From Liolophura sinensis (lineage: Eukaryota; Mollusca; Polyplacophora; Chitonida; Chitonidae), in contig NW_027018211.1 in NCBI RefSeq assembly GCF_032854445.1, positions 1 to 56,849 on the forward strand: a stretch of 56,849 bases of DNA, read 5' to 3'. The translations under genes were made by a program, and so were the position numbers. Position 1 is the first letter of the stretch. Every line of letters starts with the position of its first letter. The notes beneath the pieces are model-generated. The model was not told the origin of the DNA, made no database searches, and worked only from the letters and a program-made list of their open reading frames with translations. Below, piece after piece: positions 9,320 through 23,749 of the stretch.

Positions 9320-10415
9320 ATGCTCATTCAATTGTAGCTACAGCCATAAGTGTTGGTCGGAGAGCAACGCGGTTTGCACCATTCGATTTCTCGTCACAAA
9401 ATACGTCGGATTAGCCTCTTACCAGCAGCATTGGAACAGTTTTACCACTTTTGGATTTTTTGCTTGGGCTTTTTGCTAATTAAATTCGGCTACATTTACT
9501 ATGTAATATCGCGACTGGTCATTACTATATTCAACTTTTGATTATAAGTTATGTGCCCTTCGGTAGCCCAGAAGACGTCAAATCTTTGGGCCAAGCCCAT
9601 TTAACTCATCCAGCAATTGCTTACTTCTAAGTCGAAGACAAACTCAATGTCTTTATCTACATGTTGAAAAACCACACCATTTGTATATAAAAAACACAAG
9701 GTACTTGATACAGTCTGCTGTAAAAAGTACAATTAAACACTGACCCACATCAATAAGGTGCCAAAAGATGCGCAATTGGGCCAGGCATCTCCAGCTGTTG
9801 AAAAATTGCAAATTTCCTTGGTTTCCATGGAGTAAGAGCCGTTGTTAGGCACGTGATTTTCACATAAATGCTCATTCAATTGTCGCTACAGCCAAAAGTA
9901 TTGGTCGGAGAGCAACGCGGTTTGCACCATTCGATTTCTCGTCACAAAATACGTCGGATTAGCTTCTTACCAGCAGCATTGGAACAGTTTTACCACTTTT
10001 GGATTTTTGCCTGGGCTTTTTGCTAATTAAATTCGGCTACATTTACTATGTAATATCGCGACTGGTCATTACTATATTCAACTTTTGATTATAAGTTATG
10101 TGCCCTTCGGTAGCCCAGAAGACGTCAAATCTTTGGGCCAAGCCCATTTAACTCATCCAGCAATTGTCTTACTTCTAAGTCGAAGACAAACTCAATGTCT
10201 TTATCTACATGTTGAAAAACCACACCATTTGTATATAAAAAACACAAGGTACTTGATACAGTCTGCTGTAAAAAGTACAATTAAACACTGACCCACATCA
10301 ATAAGGTGCCAAAAGATGCGCAATTGGGCCAGGCATCTCCAGCTGTTGAAAAATTGCAAATTTTCTTGGTTTCCATGGCGTAAAAGCCGTTGTTAGGCAC
10401 GTGATTTTCACATAA
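8769..10415 (+). repeat. P-Q-R module, copy 2
   Basis: P has TTGAGAAATTG but GCTTGGGC and several one-base insertions (ATGGCTC at 8769, a six-T run, TTTTTGATT). Q starts at 9320, and R at 9868 with AGCTTCTTA and GGCGTAA. Confidence 0.5.
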
Positions 10416-13400
10416 ATGCTCATTCAATTGTCGCTACAGCCAAAAGTATTGGTCGGAGAGCAACGCGGTTTGCACCATTCGATTTCTCGTCACAAAATAC
10501 GTCGGATTAGCCTCTTACCAGCAGCATTGGAACAGTTTTTCCACTTTTGGATTTTTGCCTGGGCTTTTTGCTAATTCAATTCGGCTACATTTACTATGTA
10601 ATATCGCGACTGGTCATTACTATATTCAACTTTTGATTATAAGTTATGTGCCCTTCGGTAGCCCAGAAGACGTCAAATCTTTGGGCCAAGCCCATTTAAC
10701 TCATCCAGCAATTGTCTTACTTCTAAGTCGAAGACAAACTCAATGTCTTTATCTACATGTTGAAAAACCACACCATTTGTATATAAAAAACACAAGGTAC
10801 TTGATACAGTCTGCTGTAAAAAGTACAATTAAACACTGACCCACATCAATAAGGTGCCAAAAGATGCGCAATTGGGCCAGGCATCTCCAGCTGTTGAGAA
10901 ATTGCAAATTTCCTTGGTTTCCATGGAGTAAGAGCCGTTGTTAGGCACGTGATTTTCACATAAATGCTCATTCAATTGTAGCTACAGCCATAAGTGTTGG
11001 TCGGAGAGCAACGCGGTTTGCACCATTCGATTTCTCGTCACAAAATACGTCGGATTAGCCTCTTACCAGCAGCATTGGAACGATTTTTCCACTTTTGGAT
11101 TTTTGCCTGGGCTTTTTGCTAATTCAATTCGGCTACATTTACTATGTAATATCGCGACTGGTCATTACTATATTCAACTTTTGATTATAAGTTATGTGCC
11201 CTTCGGTAGCCCAGAAGACGTCAAATCTTTGGGCCAAGCCCATTTAAATCATCCAGCAATTGTCTTACTTCTAAGTCGAAGACAAACTCAATGTCTTTAT
11301 CTACATGTTGAAAAACCACACCATTTGTATATAAAAAACACAAGGTACTTGATACAGTCTGCTGTAAAAAGTACAATTAAACACTGACCCACATCAATAA
11401 GGTGCCAAAAGATGCGCAATTGGGCCAGGCATCTCCAGCTGTTGAAAAATTGCAAATTTCCTTGGTTTCCATGGAGTAAGAGCCGTTGTTAGGCACGTGA
11501 TTTTCACATAAATGCTCATTCAATTGTAGCTACAGCCATAAGTGTTGGTCGGAGAGCAACGCGGTTTGCACCATTCGATTTCTCGTCACAAAATACGTCG
11601 GATTAGCCTCTTACCAGCAGCATTGGAACAGTTTTACCACTTTTGGATTTTTGCTTGGGCTTTTTGCTAATTAAATTCGGCTACATTTACTATGTAATAT
11701 CGCGACTGGTCATTACTATATTCAACTTTTGATTATAAGTTATGTGCCCTTCGGTAGCCCAGAAGACGTCAAATCTTTGGGCCAAGCCCATTTAACTCAT
11801 CCAGCAATTGTCTTACTTCTAAGTCGAAGACAAACTCAATGTCTTTATCTACATGTTGAAAAACCACACCATTTGTATATAAAAAACACAAGGTACTTGA
11901 TACAGTCTGCTGTAAAAAGTACAATTAAACACTGACCCACATCAATAAGGTGCCTAAAGATGCGCAATTGGGCCAGGCATCTCCAGCTGTTGAAAAATTG
12001 CAAATTTCCTTGGTTTCCATGGAGTAAGAGCCGTTGCTGGGCACGTGATTTTCACATAAATGCTCATTCAATTGTCGCTACAGCCAAAAGTATTGGGCGG
12101 AGAGCAACGCGGTTTGCACCATTCGATTTCTCGTCACAAAATACGTCGGATTAGCCTCTTACCAGCAGCATTGGAACAGTTTTTCCACTTTTGGATTTTT
12201 GCCTGGGCTTTTTGCTAATTAAATTAGGCTACATTTACTATGTAATATCGCGACTGGTCATTACTATATTCAACTTTTGATTATAAGTTATGTGCCCTTC
12301 GGTAGCCCAGAAGACGTCAAATCTTTGGGCCAAGCCCATTTAACTCATCCAGCAATTGTCTTACTTCTAAGTCGAAGACAAACTCAATGTCTTTATCTAC
12401 ATGTTGAAAAACCACACCATTTGTATATAAAAAACACAAGGTACTTGATACAGTCTGCTGTAAAAAGTACAATTAAACACTGACCCACATCAATAAGGTG
12501 CCAAAAGATGCGCAATTGGGCCAGGCATCTCCAGCTGTTGAAAAATTGCAAATTTCCTTGGTTTCCATGGAGTAAGAGCCGTTGTTAGGCACGTGATTTT
12601 CACATAAATGCTCATTCAATTGTCGCTACAGCCAAAAGTATTGGTCGGAGAGCAGCGCGGTTTGCACCATTCGATTTCGCGTCACAAAATACGTCGGATT
12701 AGCCTCTTACCAGCAGCATTGGAACAGTTTTTCCACTTTTGGATTTTTGCTTGGGCTTTTTGCTAATTCAATTCGGCTACATTTACTATGTAATATCGCG
12801 ACTGGTCATTACTATATTCAACTTTTGATTATAAGTTATGTGCCCTTCGGTAGCCCAGAAGACGTCAAATCTTTGGGCCAAGCCCATTTAACTCATCCAG
12901 CAATTGTCTTACTTCTAAGTCGAAGACAAACTCAATGTCTTTATCTACATGTTGAAAAACCACACCATTTGTATATAAAAAACACAAGGTACTTGATACA
13001 GTCTGCTGTAAAAAGTACAATTAAACACTGACCCACATCAATAAGGTGCCAAAAGATGCGCAATTGGGCCAGGCATCTCCAGCTGTTGAAAAATTGCAAA
13101 TTTCCTTGGTTTCCATGGAGTAAGAGCCGTTGCTGGGCACGTGATTTTCACATAAATGCTCATTCAATTGTCGCTACAGCCAAAAGTGTTGGTCGGAGAG
13201 CAACGCGGTTTGCACCATTCGATTTCTTGTCACAAAATACGTCGGATTAGCCTCTTACCAGCAGCATTGGAACAGTTTTTCCACTTTTGGATTTTTGCCT
13301 GGTCTTTTTGCTAATTAAATTCGGCTACATTTACTATGTAATATCGCGACTGGTCATTACTATATTCAACTTTTGATTATAAGTTATGTGCCCTTCGGTA

Positions 13401-14799
13401 GCCCAGAAGACGTCAAATCTTTGGGCCAAGCCCATTTAACTCATCCAGCAATTGTCTTACTTCTAAGTCGAAGACAAACTCAATGTCTTTATCTACATGT
13501 TGAAAAACCACACCATTTGTATATAAAAAACACAAGGTACTTGATACAGTCTGCTGTAAAAAGTACAATTAAACACTGACCCACATCAATAAGGTGCCAA
13601 AAGATGCGCAATTGGGCCAGGCATCTCCAGCTGTTGAAAAATTGCAAATTTCCTTGGTTTCCATGGAGTAAGAGCCGTTGTTAGGCACGTGATTTTCACA
13701 TAAATGCTCATTCAATTGTAGCTACAGCCATAAGTGTTGGTCGGAGAGCAACGCGGTTTGCACCATTCGATTTCTCGTCACAAAATACGTCGGATTAGCC
13801 TCTTACCAGCAGCATTGGAACAGTTTTACCACTTTTGGATTTTTGCCTGGGCTTTTTGCTAATTCAATTCGGCTACATTTACTATGTAATATCGCGACTG
13901 GTCATTACTATATTCAACTTTTGATTATAAGTTATGTGCCCTTCGGTAGCCCAGAAGACGTCAAATCTTTGGGCCAAGCCCATTTAACTCATCCAGCAAT
14001 TGTCTTACTTCTAAGTCGAAGACAAACTCAATGTCTTTATCTACATGTTGAAAAACCACACCATTTGTATATAAAAAACACAAGGTACTTGATACAGTCT
14101 GCTGTAAAAAGTACAATTAAACACTGACCCACATCAATAAGGTGCCAAAAGATGCGCAATTGGGCCAGGCATCTCCAGCTGTTGAAAAATTGCAAATTTC
14201 CTTGGTTTCCATGGAGTAAGAGCCGTTGCTGGGCACGTGATTTTCACATAAATGCTCATTCAATTGTCGCTACAGCCAAAAGTATTGGTCGGAGAGCAAC
14301 GCGGTTTGCACCATTCGATTTCTCGTCACAAAATACGTCGGATTAGCCTCTTACCAGCAGCATTGGAACAGTTTTTCCACTTTTGGATTTTTGCCTGGGC
14401 TTTTTGCTAATTCAATTCGGCTACATTTACTATGTAATATCGCGACTGGTCATTACTATATTCAACTTTTGATTATAAGTTATGTGCCCTTCGGTAGCCC
14501 AGAAGACGTCAAATCTTTGGGCCAAGCCCATTTAACTCATCCAGCAATTGTCTTACTTCTAAGTCGAAGACAAACTCAATGTCTTTATCTACATGTTGAA
14601 AAACCACACCATTTGTATATAAAAAACACAAGGTACTTGATACAGTCTGCTGTAAAAAGTACAATTAAACACTGACCCACATCAATAAGGTGCCAAAAGA
14701 TGCGCAATTGGGCCAGGCATCTCCAGCTGTTGAAAAATTGCAAATTTCCTTGGTTTCCATGGAGTAAGAGCCGTTGCTGGGCACGTGATTTTCACATAA
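9320..14799 (+). repeat. 10-unit block, copy 2
   Basis: It matches copy 1 at an offset of about 5.48 kb. The AGCTTCTTA/GGCGTAA unit is at 9868 and the four-unit signature run is at 12060-14251. Its unit at 10964 has AAATC and CGATTTTTCC in place of the usual AACTC and CAGTTTTTCC, so it has diverged or been replaced. Confidence 0.65.
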
Positions 14800-15895
14800 A
14801 TGCTCATTCAATTGTCGCTACAGCCAAAAGTATTGGTCGGAGAGCAACGCGGTTTGCACCATTCGATTTCTCGTCACAAAATACGTCGGATTAGCCTCTT
14901 ACCAGCAGCATTGGAACAGTTTTTCCACTTTTGGATTTTTGCTTGGGCTTTTTGCTAATTCAATTCGGCTACATTTACTATGTAATATCGCGACTGGTCA
15001 TTACTATATTCAACTTTTGATTATAAGTTATGTGCCCTTCGGTAGCCCAGAAGACGTCAAATCTTTGGGCCAAGCCCATTTAACTCATCCAGCAATTGTC
15101 TTACTTCTAAGTCGAAGACAAACTCAATGTCTTTATCTACATGTTGAAAAACCACACCATTTGTATATAAAAAACACAAGGTACTTGATACAGTCTGCTG
15201 TAAAAAGTACAATTAAACACTGACCCACATCAATAAGGTGCCAAAAGATGCGCAATTGGGCCAGGCATCTCCAGCTGTTGAAAAATTGCAAATTTCCTTG
15301 GTTTCCATGGAGTAAGAGCCGTTGCTGGGCACGTGATTTTTACATAAATGCTCATTCAATTGTCGCTACAGCCAAAAGTATTGGGCGGAGAGCAACGCGG
15401 TTTGCACCATTCGATTTCTCGTCACAAAATACGTCGGATTAGCCTCTTACCAGCAGCATTGGAACAGTTTTACCACTTTTGGATTTTTGCTTGGGCTTTT
15501 TGCTAATTAAATTCGGCTACATTTACTATGTAATATCGCGACTGGTCATTACTATATTCAACTTTTGATTATAAGTTATGTGCCCTTCGGTAGCCCAGAA
15601 GACGTCAAATCTTTGGGCCAAGCCCATTTAACTCATCCAGCAATTGTCTTACTTCTAAGTCGAAGACAAACTCAATGTCTTTATCTACATGTTGAAAAAC
15701 CACACCATTTGTATATAAAAAACACAAGGTACTTGATACAGTCTGCTGTAAAAAGTACAATTAAACACTGACCCACATCAATAAGGTGCCAAAAGATGCG
15801 CAATTGGGCCAGGCATCTCCAGCTGTTGAAAAATTGCAAATTTCCTTGGTTTCCATGGAGTAAGAGCCGTTGTTAGGCACGTGATTTTCACATAA

Positions 15896-17539
15896 ATGCT
15901 CATTCAATTGTCGCTACAGCCAAAAGTATTGGTCGGAGAGCAACGCGGTTTGCACCATTCGATTTCTCGTCACAAAATACGTCGGATTAGCCTCTTACCA
16001 GCAGCATTGGAACAGTTTTTCCACTTTTGGATTTTTGCCTGGGCTTTTTGCTAATTCAATTCGGCTACATTTACTATGTAATATCGCGACTGGTCATTAC
16101 TATATTCAACTTTTGATTATAAGTTATGTGCCCTTCGGTAGCCCAGAAGACGTCAAATCTTTGGGCCAAGCCCATTTAACTCATCCAGCAATTGTCTTAC
16201 TTCTAAGTCGAAGACAAACTCAATGTCTTTATCTACATGTTGAAAAACCACACCATTTGTATATAAAAAACACAAGGTACTTGATACAGTCTGCTGTAAA
16301 AAGTACAATTAAACACTGACCCACATCAATAAGGTGCCAAAAGATGCGCAATTGGGCCAGGCATCTCCAGCTGTTGAGAAATTGCAAATTTCCTTGGTTT
16401 CCATGGAGTAAGAGCCGTTGTTAGGCACGTGATTTTCACATAAATGCTCATTCAATTGTAGCTACAGCCATAAGTGTTGGTCGGAGAGCAACGCGGTTTG
16501 CACCATTCGATTTCTCGTCACAAAATACGTCGGATTAGCCTCTTACCAGCAGCATTGGAACAGTTTTACCACTTTTGGATTTTTGCTTGGGCTTTTTGCT
16601 AATTAAATTCGGCTACATTTACTATGTAATATCGCGACTGGTCATTACTATATTCAACTTTTGATTATAAGTTATGTGCCCTTCGGTAGCCCAGAAGACG
16701 TCAAATCTTTGGGCCAAGCCCATTTAACTCATCCAGCAATTGTCTTACTTCTAAGTCGAAGACAAACTCAATGTCTTTATCTACATGTTGAAAAACCACA
16801 CCATTTGTATATAAAAAACACAAGGTACTTGATACAGTCTGCTGTAAAAAGTACAATTAAACACTGACCCACATCAATAAGGTGCCAAAAGATGCGCAAT
16901 TGGGCCAGGCATCTCCAGCTGTTGAAAAATTGCAAATTTCCTTGGTTTCCATGGAGTAAGAGCCGTTGTTAGGCACGTGATTTTCACATAAATGCTCATT
17001 CAATTGTAGCTACAGCCATAAGTGTTGGTCGGAGAGCAACGCGGTTTGCACCATTCGATTTCTCGTCACAAAATACGTCGGATTAGCTTCTTACCAGCAG
17101 CATTGGAACAGTTTTACCACTTTTGGATTTTTGCCTGGGCTTTTTGCTAATTAAATTCGGCTACATTTACTATGTAATATCGCGACTGGTCATTACTATA
17201 TTCAACTTTTGATTATAAGTTATGTGCCCTTCGGTAGCCCAGAAGACGTCAAATCTTTGGGCCAAGCCCATTTAACTCATCCAGCAATTGTCTTACTTCT
17301 AAGTCGAAGACAAACTCAATGTCTTTATCTACATGTTGAAAAACCACACCATTTGTATATAAAAAACACAAGGTACTTGATACAGTCTGCTGTAAAAAGT
17401 ACAATTAAACACTGACCCACATCAATAAGGTGCCAAAAGATGCGCAATTGGGCCAGGCATCTCCAGCTGTTGAAAAATTGCAAATTTTCTTGGTTTCCAT
17501 GGCGTAAGAGCCGTTGTTAGGCACGTGATTTTCACATAA
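15896..17539 (+). repeat. P-Q-R module, copy 3
   Basis: Exact register. P has TTGAGAAATTG. R has AGCTTCTTA and GGCGTAAG but carries the TAG...ATAAGTG form at its start, unlike copies 1 and 2. Confidence 0.6.
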
Positions 17540-18299
17540 ATGCTCATTCAATTGTCGCTACAGCCAAAAGTATTGGTCGGAGAGCAACGCGGTTTGCACC
17601 ATTCGATTTCTCGTCACAAAATACGTCGGATTAGCCTCTTACCAGCAGCATTGGAACAGTTTTTCCACTTTTGGATTTTTGCCTGGGCTTTTTGCTAATT
17701 CAATTCGGCTACATTTACTATGTAATATCGCGACTGGTCATTACTATATTCAACTTTTGATTATAAGTTATGTGCCCTTCGGTAGCCCAGAAGACGTCAA
17801 ATCTTTGGGCCAAGCCCATTTAACTCATCCAGCAATTGTCTTACTTCTAAGTCGAAGACAAACTCAATGTCTTTATCTACATGTTGAAAAACCACACCAT
17901 TTGTATATAAAAAACACAAGGTACTTGATACAGTCTGCTGTAAAAAGTACAATTAAACACTGACCCACATCAATAAGGTGCCAAAAGATGCGCAATTGGG
18001 CCAGGCATCTCCAGCTGTTGAGAAATTGCAAATTTCCTTGGTTTCCATGGAGTAAGAGCCGTTGTTAGGCACGTGATTTTCACATAAATGCTCATTCAAT
18101 TGTAGCTACAGCCATAAGTGTTGGTCGGAGAGCAACGCGGTTTGCACCATTCGATTTCTCGTCACAAAATACGTCGGATTAGCCTCTTACCAGCAGCATT
18201 GGAACAGTTTTACCACTTTTGGATTTTTGCTTGGGCTTTTTGCTAATTAAATTCGGCTACATTTACTATGTAATATCGCGACTGGTCATTACTATATTC

Positions 18300-20200
18300 A
18301 ACTTTTTGATTATAAGTTATGTGCCCTCGGTAGCCCAGAAGACGTCAAATCTTTGGGCCAAGCCCATTTAACTCATCCAGCAATTGTCTTACTTCTAAGT
18401 CGAAGACAAACTCAATGTCTTTATCTACATGTTGAAAAACCACACCATTTGTATATAAAAAACACAAGGTACTTGATACAGTCCTGCTGTAAAAAGTACA
18501 ATTAAACACTGACCCACATCAATAAGGTGCCAAAGATGCGCAATTGGGCCAGGCATCTCCAGCTGTTGAAAATTGCAAATTTCCTTGGTTTCCATGGAGT
18601 AAGAGCCGTTGCTGGGCACGTGATTTCACATAAATGCTCATTCAATTGTCGCTACAGCCAAAAGTATTGGTCGGAGAGCAACGCGGTTTGCAACCATTCG
18701 ATTTCTCGTCAGAAAATACGTCGGATTAGCCTCTTACCAGCAGCATTGGAACAGTTTTTCCACTTTTGGATTTTTGCTTGGGCTTTTTGCTAATTAAATT
18801 CGGCTACATTTACTATGTAATATCGCGACTGGTCATTACTATATTCAACTTTTGATTATAAGTTATGTGCCCTTCGGTAGCCAGAAGACGTCAAATCTTT
18901 GGGCCAAGCCCATTTAACTCATCCAGCAATTGTCTTACTTCTAAGTCGAAGACAAACTCAATGTCTTTATCTACATGTTGAAAAACCACACCATTTGTAT
19001 ATAAAAAACACAAGGTACTTGATACAGTCCTGCTGTAAAAAGTACAATTAAACACTGACCCACATCAATAAGGTGTCCAAAAGATGCGCAATTGGGCCAG
19101 GCATCTCCAGCTGTTGAAAAATTGCAAATTTCCTTGGTTTCCATGGAGTAAGAGCCGTTGCTGGGCACGTGATTTTACATAAAATGCTCATTCAATTGTC
19201 GCTACAGCCAAAAGTATTGGGCGGAGAGCAACGCGGTTTGCACCATCGATTTCTCGTCACAAAATACGTCGGATTAGCCTCTGACCAGCAGCATTGGAAC
19301 AGTTTTACCACTTTTGGATTTTTGCTTGGGCTTTTGCTAATTAAATTCGGCTACATTTACTATGTAATATCGCGACTGGTCATACTATATTCAACTTTTG
19401 ATTATAAGTTATGTGCCCTTCGGTAGCCCAGAAGACGTCAAATCTTTGGGCCAAGCCATTTAACTCATCCAGCAATTGTCTTACTTCTAAGTCGAAGACA
19501 AACTCAATGTCTTTATCTACATGTTGAAAAACCACACCATTTGTATATAAAAAACACAAGGTACTTGATACAGTCTGCTGTAAAAAGTACAATTAAACAC
19601 TGACCCACATCAATAAGGTGCCAAAAGATGCGCAATTGGGCCCAGGCATCTCCAGCTGTTGAAAAAATGCAAATTTCCTTGTGGTTTCCATGGAGTAAGA
19701 GCCGTTGTTAGGCACGTGATTTTCACATAAATGCTCATTCAATTGTCGCTACAGCCCAAAAGTATTGGTCGGAGAGCACCGCGGTTTGCACCATTCGATT
19801 TCTCGTCACAAAATACGTCGGATTAGCCTCTTACCAGCAGCATTGGAACAGTTTTTCCACTTTTGGATTTTTGCCTGGGCTTTTTGCTAATTCAATTCGG
19901 CTACATTTACTATGTAATATCGCGACTGGTCATTACTATATTCAACTTTTGATTATAAGTTATGTGCCCTTCGGTAGCCCAGAAGACGTCAAATCTTTGG
20001 GCCAAGCCCATTTAACTCATCCAGCAATTGTCTTACTTCTAAGTCGAAGACAAACACAATGTCTTTATCTACATGTTGAAAAACCACACCATTTGTATAT
20101 AAAAAACACAAGGTACTTGATACAGTCTGCTGTAAAAAGTACAATTAAACACTGACCCACATCAATACAGGTGCCAAAAGATGCGCCAATTGGGCCAGGC
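18300..20200. other. Indel-rich zone A
   Basis: About two dozen one-base insertions, deletions or substitutions fall in 1.9 kb. Examples are CCCTCGG (18326), GTCCTGCTG (18481 and 19028), TGCCAAAGATG (18529), GCAACCATT (18690), GGTGTCCAAAAG (19074), CCATCGATT (19240), CCTTGTGGTT (19677) and GCGCCAATT (20181). The flanking kilobases are almost indel-free. Uncorrected long-read sequence is the likeliest reason; a real cluster of decayed units is the alternative. Confidence 0.7.
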
Positions 20201-20829
20201 ATCTCCAGCTGTTGAGAAATTGCAAATTTCCTTGGTTTCCATGGAGTAAGAGCCGTTGTTAGGCACGTGATTTTCACATAAATGCTCATTCAATTGTAGC
20301 TACAGCCATAAGTGTTGGTCGGAGAGCAACGCGGTTTGCACCATTCGATTTCTCGTCACAAAATACGTCGGATTAGCCTCTTACCAGCAGCATTGGAACA
20401 GTTTTACCACTTTTGGATTTTTGCTTGGGCTTTTTGCTAATTAAATTCGGCTACATTTACTATGTAATATCGCGACTGGTCATTACTATATTCAACTTTT
20501 GATTATAAGTTATGTGCCCTTCGGTAGCCCAGAAGACGTCAAATCTTTGGGCCAAGCCCATTTAAATCATCCAGCAATTGTCTTACTTCTAAGTCGAAGA
20601 CAAACTCAATGTCTTTATCTACATGTTGAAAAACCACACCATTTGTATATAAAAAACACAAGGTACTTGATACAGTCTGCTGTAAAAAGTACAATTAAAC
20701 ACTGACCCACATCAATAAGGTGCCAAAAGATGCGCAATTGGGCCAGGCATCTCCAGCTGTTGAAAAATTGCAAATTTCCTTGGTTTCCATGGAGTAAGAG
20801 CCGTTGTTAGGCACGTGATTTTCACATAA

Positions 20830-23021
20830 ATGCTCATTCAATTGTAGCTACAGCCATAAGTGTTGGTCGGAGAGCAACGCGGTTTGCACCATTCGATTTC
20901 TCGTCACAAAATACGTCGGATTAGCCTCTTACCAGCAGCATTGGAACAGTTTTACCACTTTTGGATTTTTGCTTGGGCTTTTTGCTAATTAAATTCGGCT
21001 ACATTTACTATGTAATATCGCGACTGGTCATTACTATATTCAACTTTTGATTATAAGTTATGTGCCCTTCGGTAGCCCAGAAGACGTCAAATCTTTGGGC
21101 CAAGCCCATTTAACTCATCCAGCAATTGTCTTACTTCTAAGTCGAAGACAAACTCAATGTCTTTATCTACATGTTGAAAAACCACACCATTTGTATATAA
21201 AAAACACAAGGTACTTGATACAGTCTGCTGTAAAAAGTACAATTAAACACTGACCCACATCAATAAGGTGCCAAAAGATGCGCAATTGGGCCAGGCATCT
21301 CCAGCTGTTGAAAAATTGCAAATTTCCTTGGTTTCCATGGAGTAAGAGCCGTTGCTGGGCACGTGATTTTCACATAAATGCTCATTCAATTGTCGCTACA
21401 GCCAAAAGTATTGGGCGGAGAGCAACGCGGTTTGCACCATTCGATTTCTCGTCACAAAATACGTCGGATTAGCTTCTTACCAGCAGCATTGGAACAGTTT
21501 TTCCACTTTTGGATTTTTGCCTGGGCTTTTTGCTAATTAAATTAGGCTACATTTACTATGTAATATCGCGACTGGTCATTACTATATTCAACTTTTGATT
21601 ATAAGTTATGTGCCCTTCGGTAGCCCAGAAGACGTCAAATCTTTGGGCCAAGCCCATTTAACTCATCCAGCAATTGTCTTACTTCTAAGTCGAAGACAAA
21701 CTCAATGTCTTTATCTACATGTTGAAAAACCACACCATTTGTATATAAAAAACACAAGGTACTTGATACAGTCTGCTGTAAAAAGTACAATTAAACACTG
21801 ACCCACATCAATAAGGTGCCAAAAGATGCGCAATTGGGCCAGGCATCTCCAGCTGTTGAAAAATTGCAAATTTCCTTGGTTTCCATGGAGTAAGAGCCGT
21901 TGTTAGGCACGTGATTTTCACATTAATGCTCATTCAATTGTCGCTACAGCCAAAAGTATTGGTCGGAGAGCAGCGCGGTTTGCACCATTCGATTTCGCGT
22001 CACAAATTACGTCGGATTAGCCTCTTACCAGCAGCATTGGAACAGTTTTTCCACTTTTGGATTTTTGCTTGGGCTTTTTGCTAATTCAATTCGGCTACAT
22101 TTACTATGTAATATCGCGACTGGTCATTACTATATTCAACTTTTGATTATAAGTTATGTGCCCTTCGGTAGCCCAGAAGACGTCAAATCTTTGGGCCAAG
22201 CCCATTTAACTCATCCAGCAATTGTCTTACTTCTAAGTCAAAGACAAACTCAATGTCTTTATCTACATGTTGAAAAACCACACCATTTGTATATAAAAAA
22301 CACAAGGTACTTGATACAGTCTGCTGTAAAAAGTACAATTAAACACTGACCCACATCAATAAGGTGCCAAAAGATGCGCAATTGGGCCAGGCATCTCCAG
22401 CTGTTGAAAAATTGCAAATTTCCTTGGTTTCCATGGAGTAAGAGCCGTTGTTAGGCACGTGATTTTCACATAAATGCTCATTCAATTGTCGCTACAGCCA
22501 AAAGTATTGGTCGGAGAGCAGCGCGGTTTGCACCATTCGATTTCTCGTCACAAAATACGTCGGATTAGCCTCTTACCAGCAGCATTGGAACAGTTTTTCC
22601 ACTTTTGGATTTTTGCCTGGTCTTTTTGCTAATTAAATTCGGCTACATTTACTATGTAATATCGCGACTGGTCATTACTATATTCAACTTTTGATTATAA
22701 GTTATGTGCCCTTCGGTAGCCCAGAAGACGTCAAATCTTTGGGCCAAGCCCATTTAACTCATCCAGCAATTGTCTTACTTCTAAGTCGAAGACAAACTCA
22801 ATGTCTTTATCTACATGTTGAAAAACCACACCATTTGTATATAAAAAACACAAGGTACTTGATACAGTCTGCTGTAAAAAGTACAATTAAACACTGACCC
22901 ACATCAATAAGGTGCCAAAAGATGCGCAATTGGGCCAGGCATCTCCAGCTGTTGAAAAATTGCAAATTTCCTTGGTTTCCATGGAGTAAGAGCCGTTGCT
23001 GGGCACGTGATTTTTACATAA
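20830..23021 (+). repeat. Dispersed four-unit block, copy 1
   Basis: The haplotype order is: TAG...ATAAGTG with CTGGG; TGGGCGG with AGCTTCTTA and AATTAAATTAGG; GCAGCGC with TTCGCGTC and the rare CACAAATTACG (22001); then GCAGCGC with TTCTCGTC and GCCTGGTC. The same order with the rare variant recurs about 20.28 kb (37 units) downstream. Confidence 0.7.
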
Positions 23022-23749
23022 ATGCTCATTCAATTGTCGCTACAGCCAAAAGTATTGGGCGGAGAGCAACGCGGTTTGCACCATTCGATTTCTCGTCACA
23101 AAATACGTCGGATTAGCCTCTGACCAGCAGCATTGGAACAGTTTTACCACTTTTGGATTTTTGCTTGGGCTTTTTGCTAATTAAATTCGGCTACATTTAC
23201 TATGTAATATCGCGACTGGTCATTACTATATTCAACTTTTGATTATAAGTTATGTGCCCTTCGGTAGCCCAGAAGACGTCAAATCTTTGGGCCAAGCCCA
23301 TTTAACTCATCCAGCAATTGTCTTACTTCTAAGTCGAAGACAAACTCAATGTCTTTATCTACATGTTGAAAAACCACACCATTTGTATATAAAAAACACA
23401 AGGTACTTGATACAGTCTGCTGTAAAAAGTACAATTAAACACTGACCCACATCAATAAGGTGCCAAAAGATGCGCAATTGGGCCAGGCATCTCCAGCTGT
23501 TGAAAAATTGCAAATTTCCTTGGTTTCCATGGAGTAAGAGCCGTTGTTAGGCACGTGATTTTCACATAAATGCTCATTCAATTGTCGCTACAGCCAAAAG
23601 TATTGGTCGGAGAGCAACGCGGTTTGCACCATTCGATTTCTCGTCACAAAATACGTCGGATTAGCCTCTTACCAGCAGCATTGGAACAGTTTTTCCACTT
23701 TTGGATTTTTGCCTGGGCTTTTTGCTAATTCAATTCGGCTACATTTACT

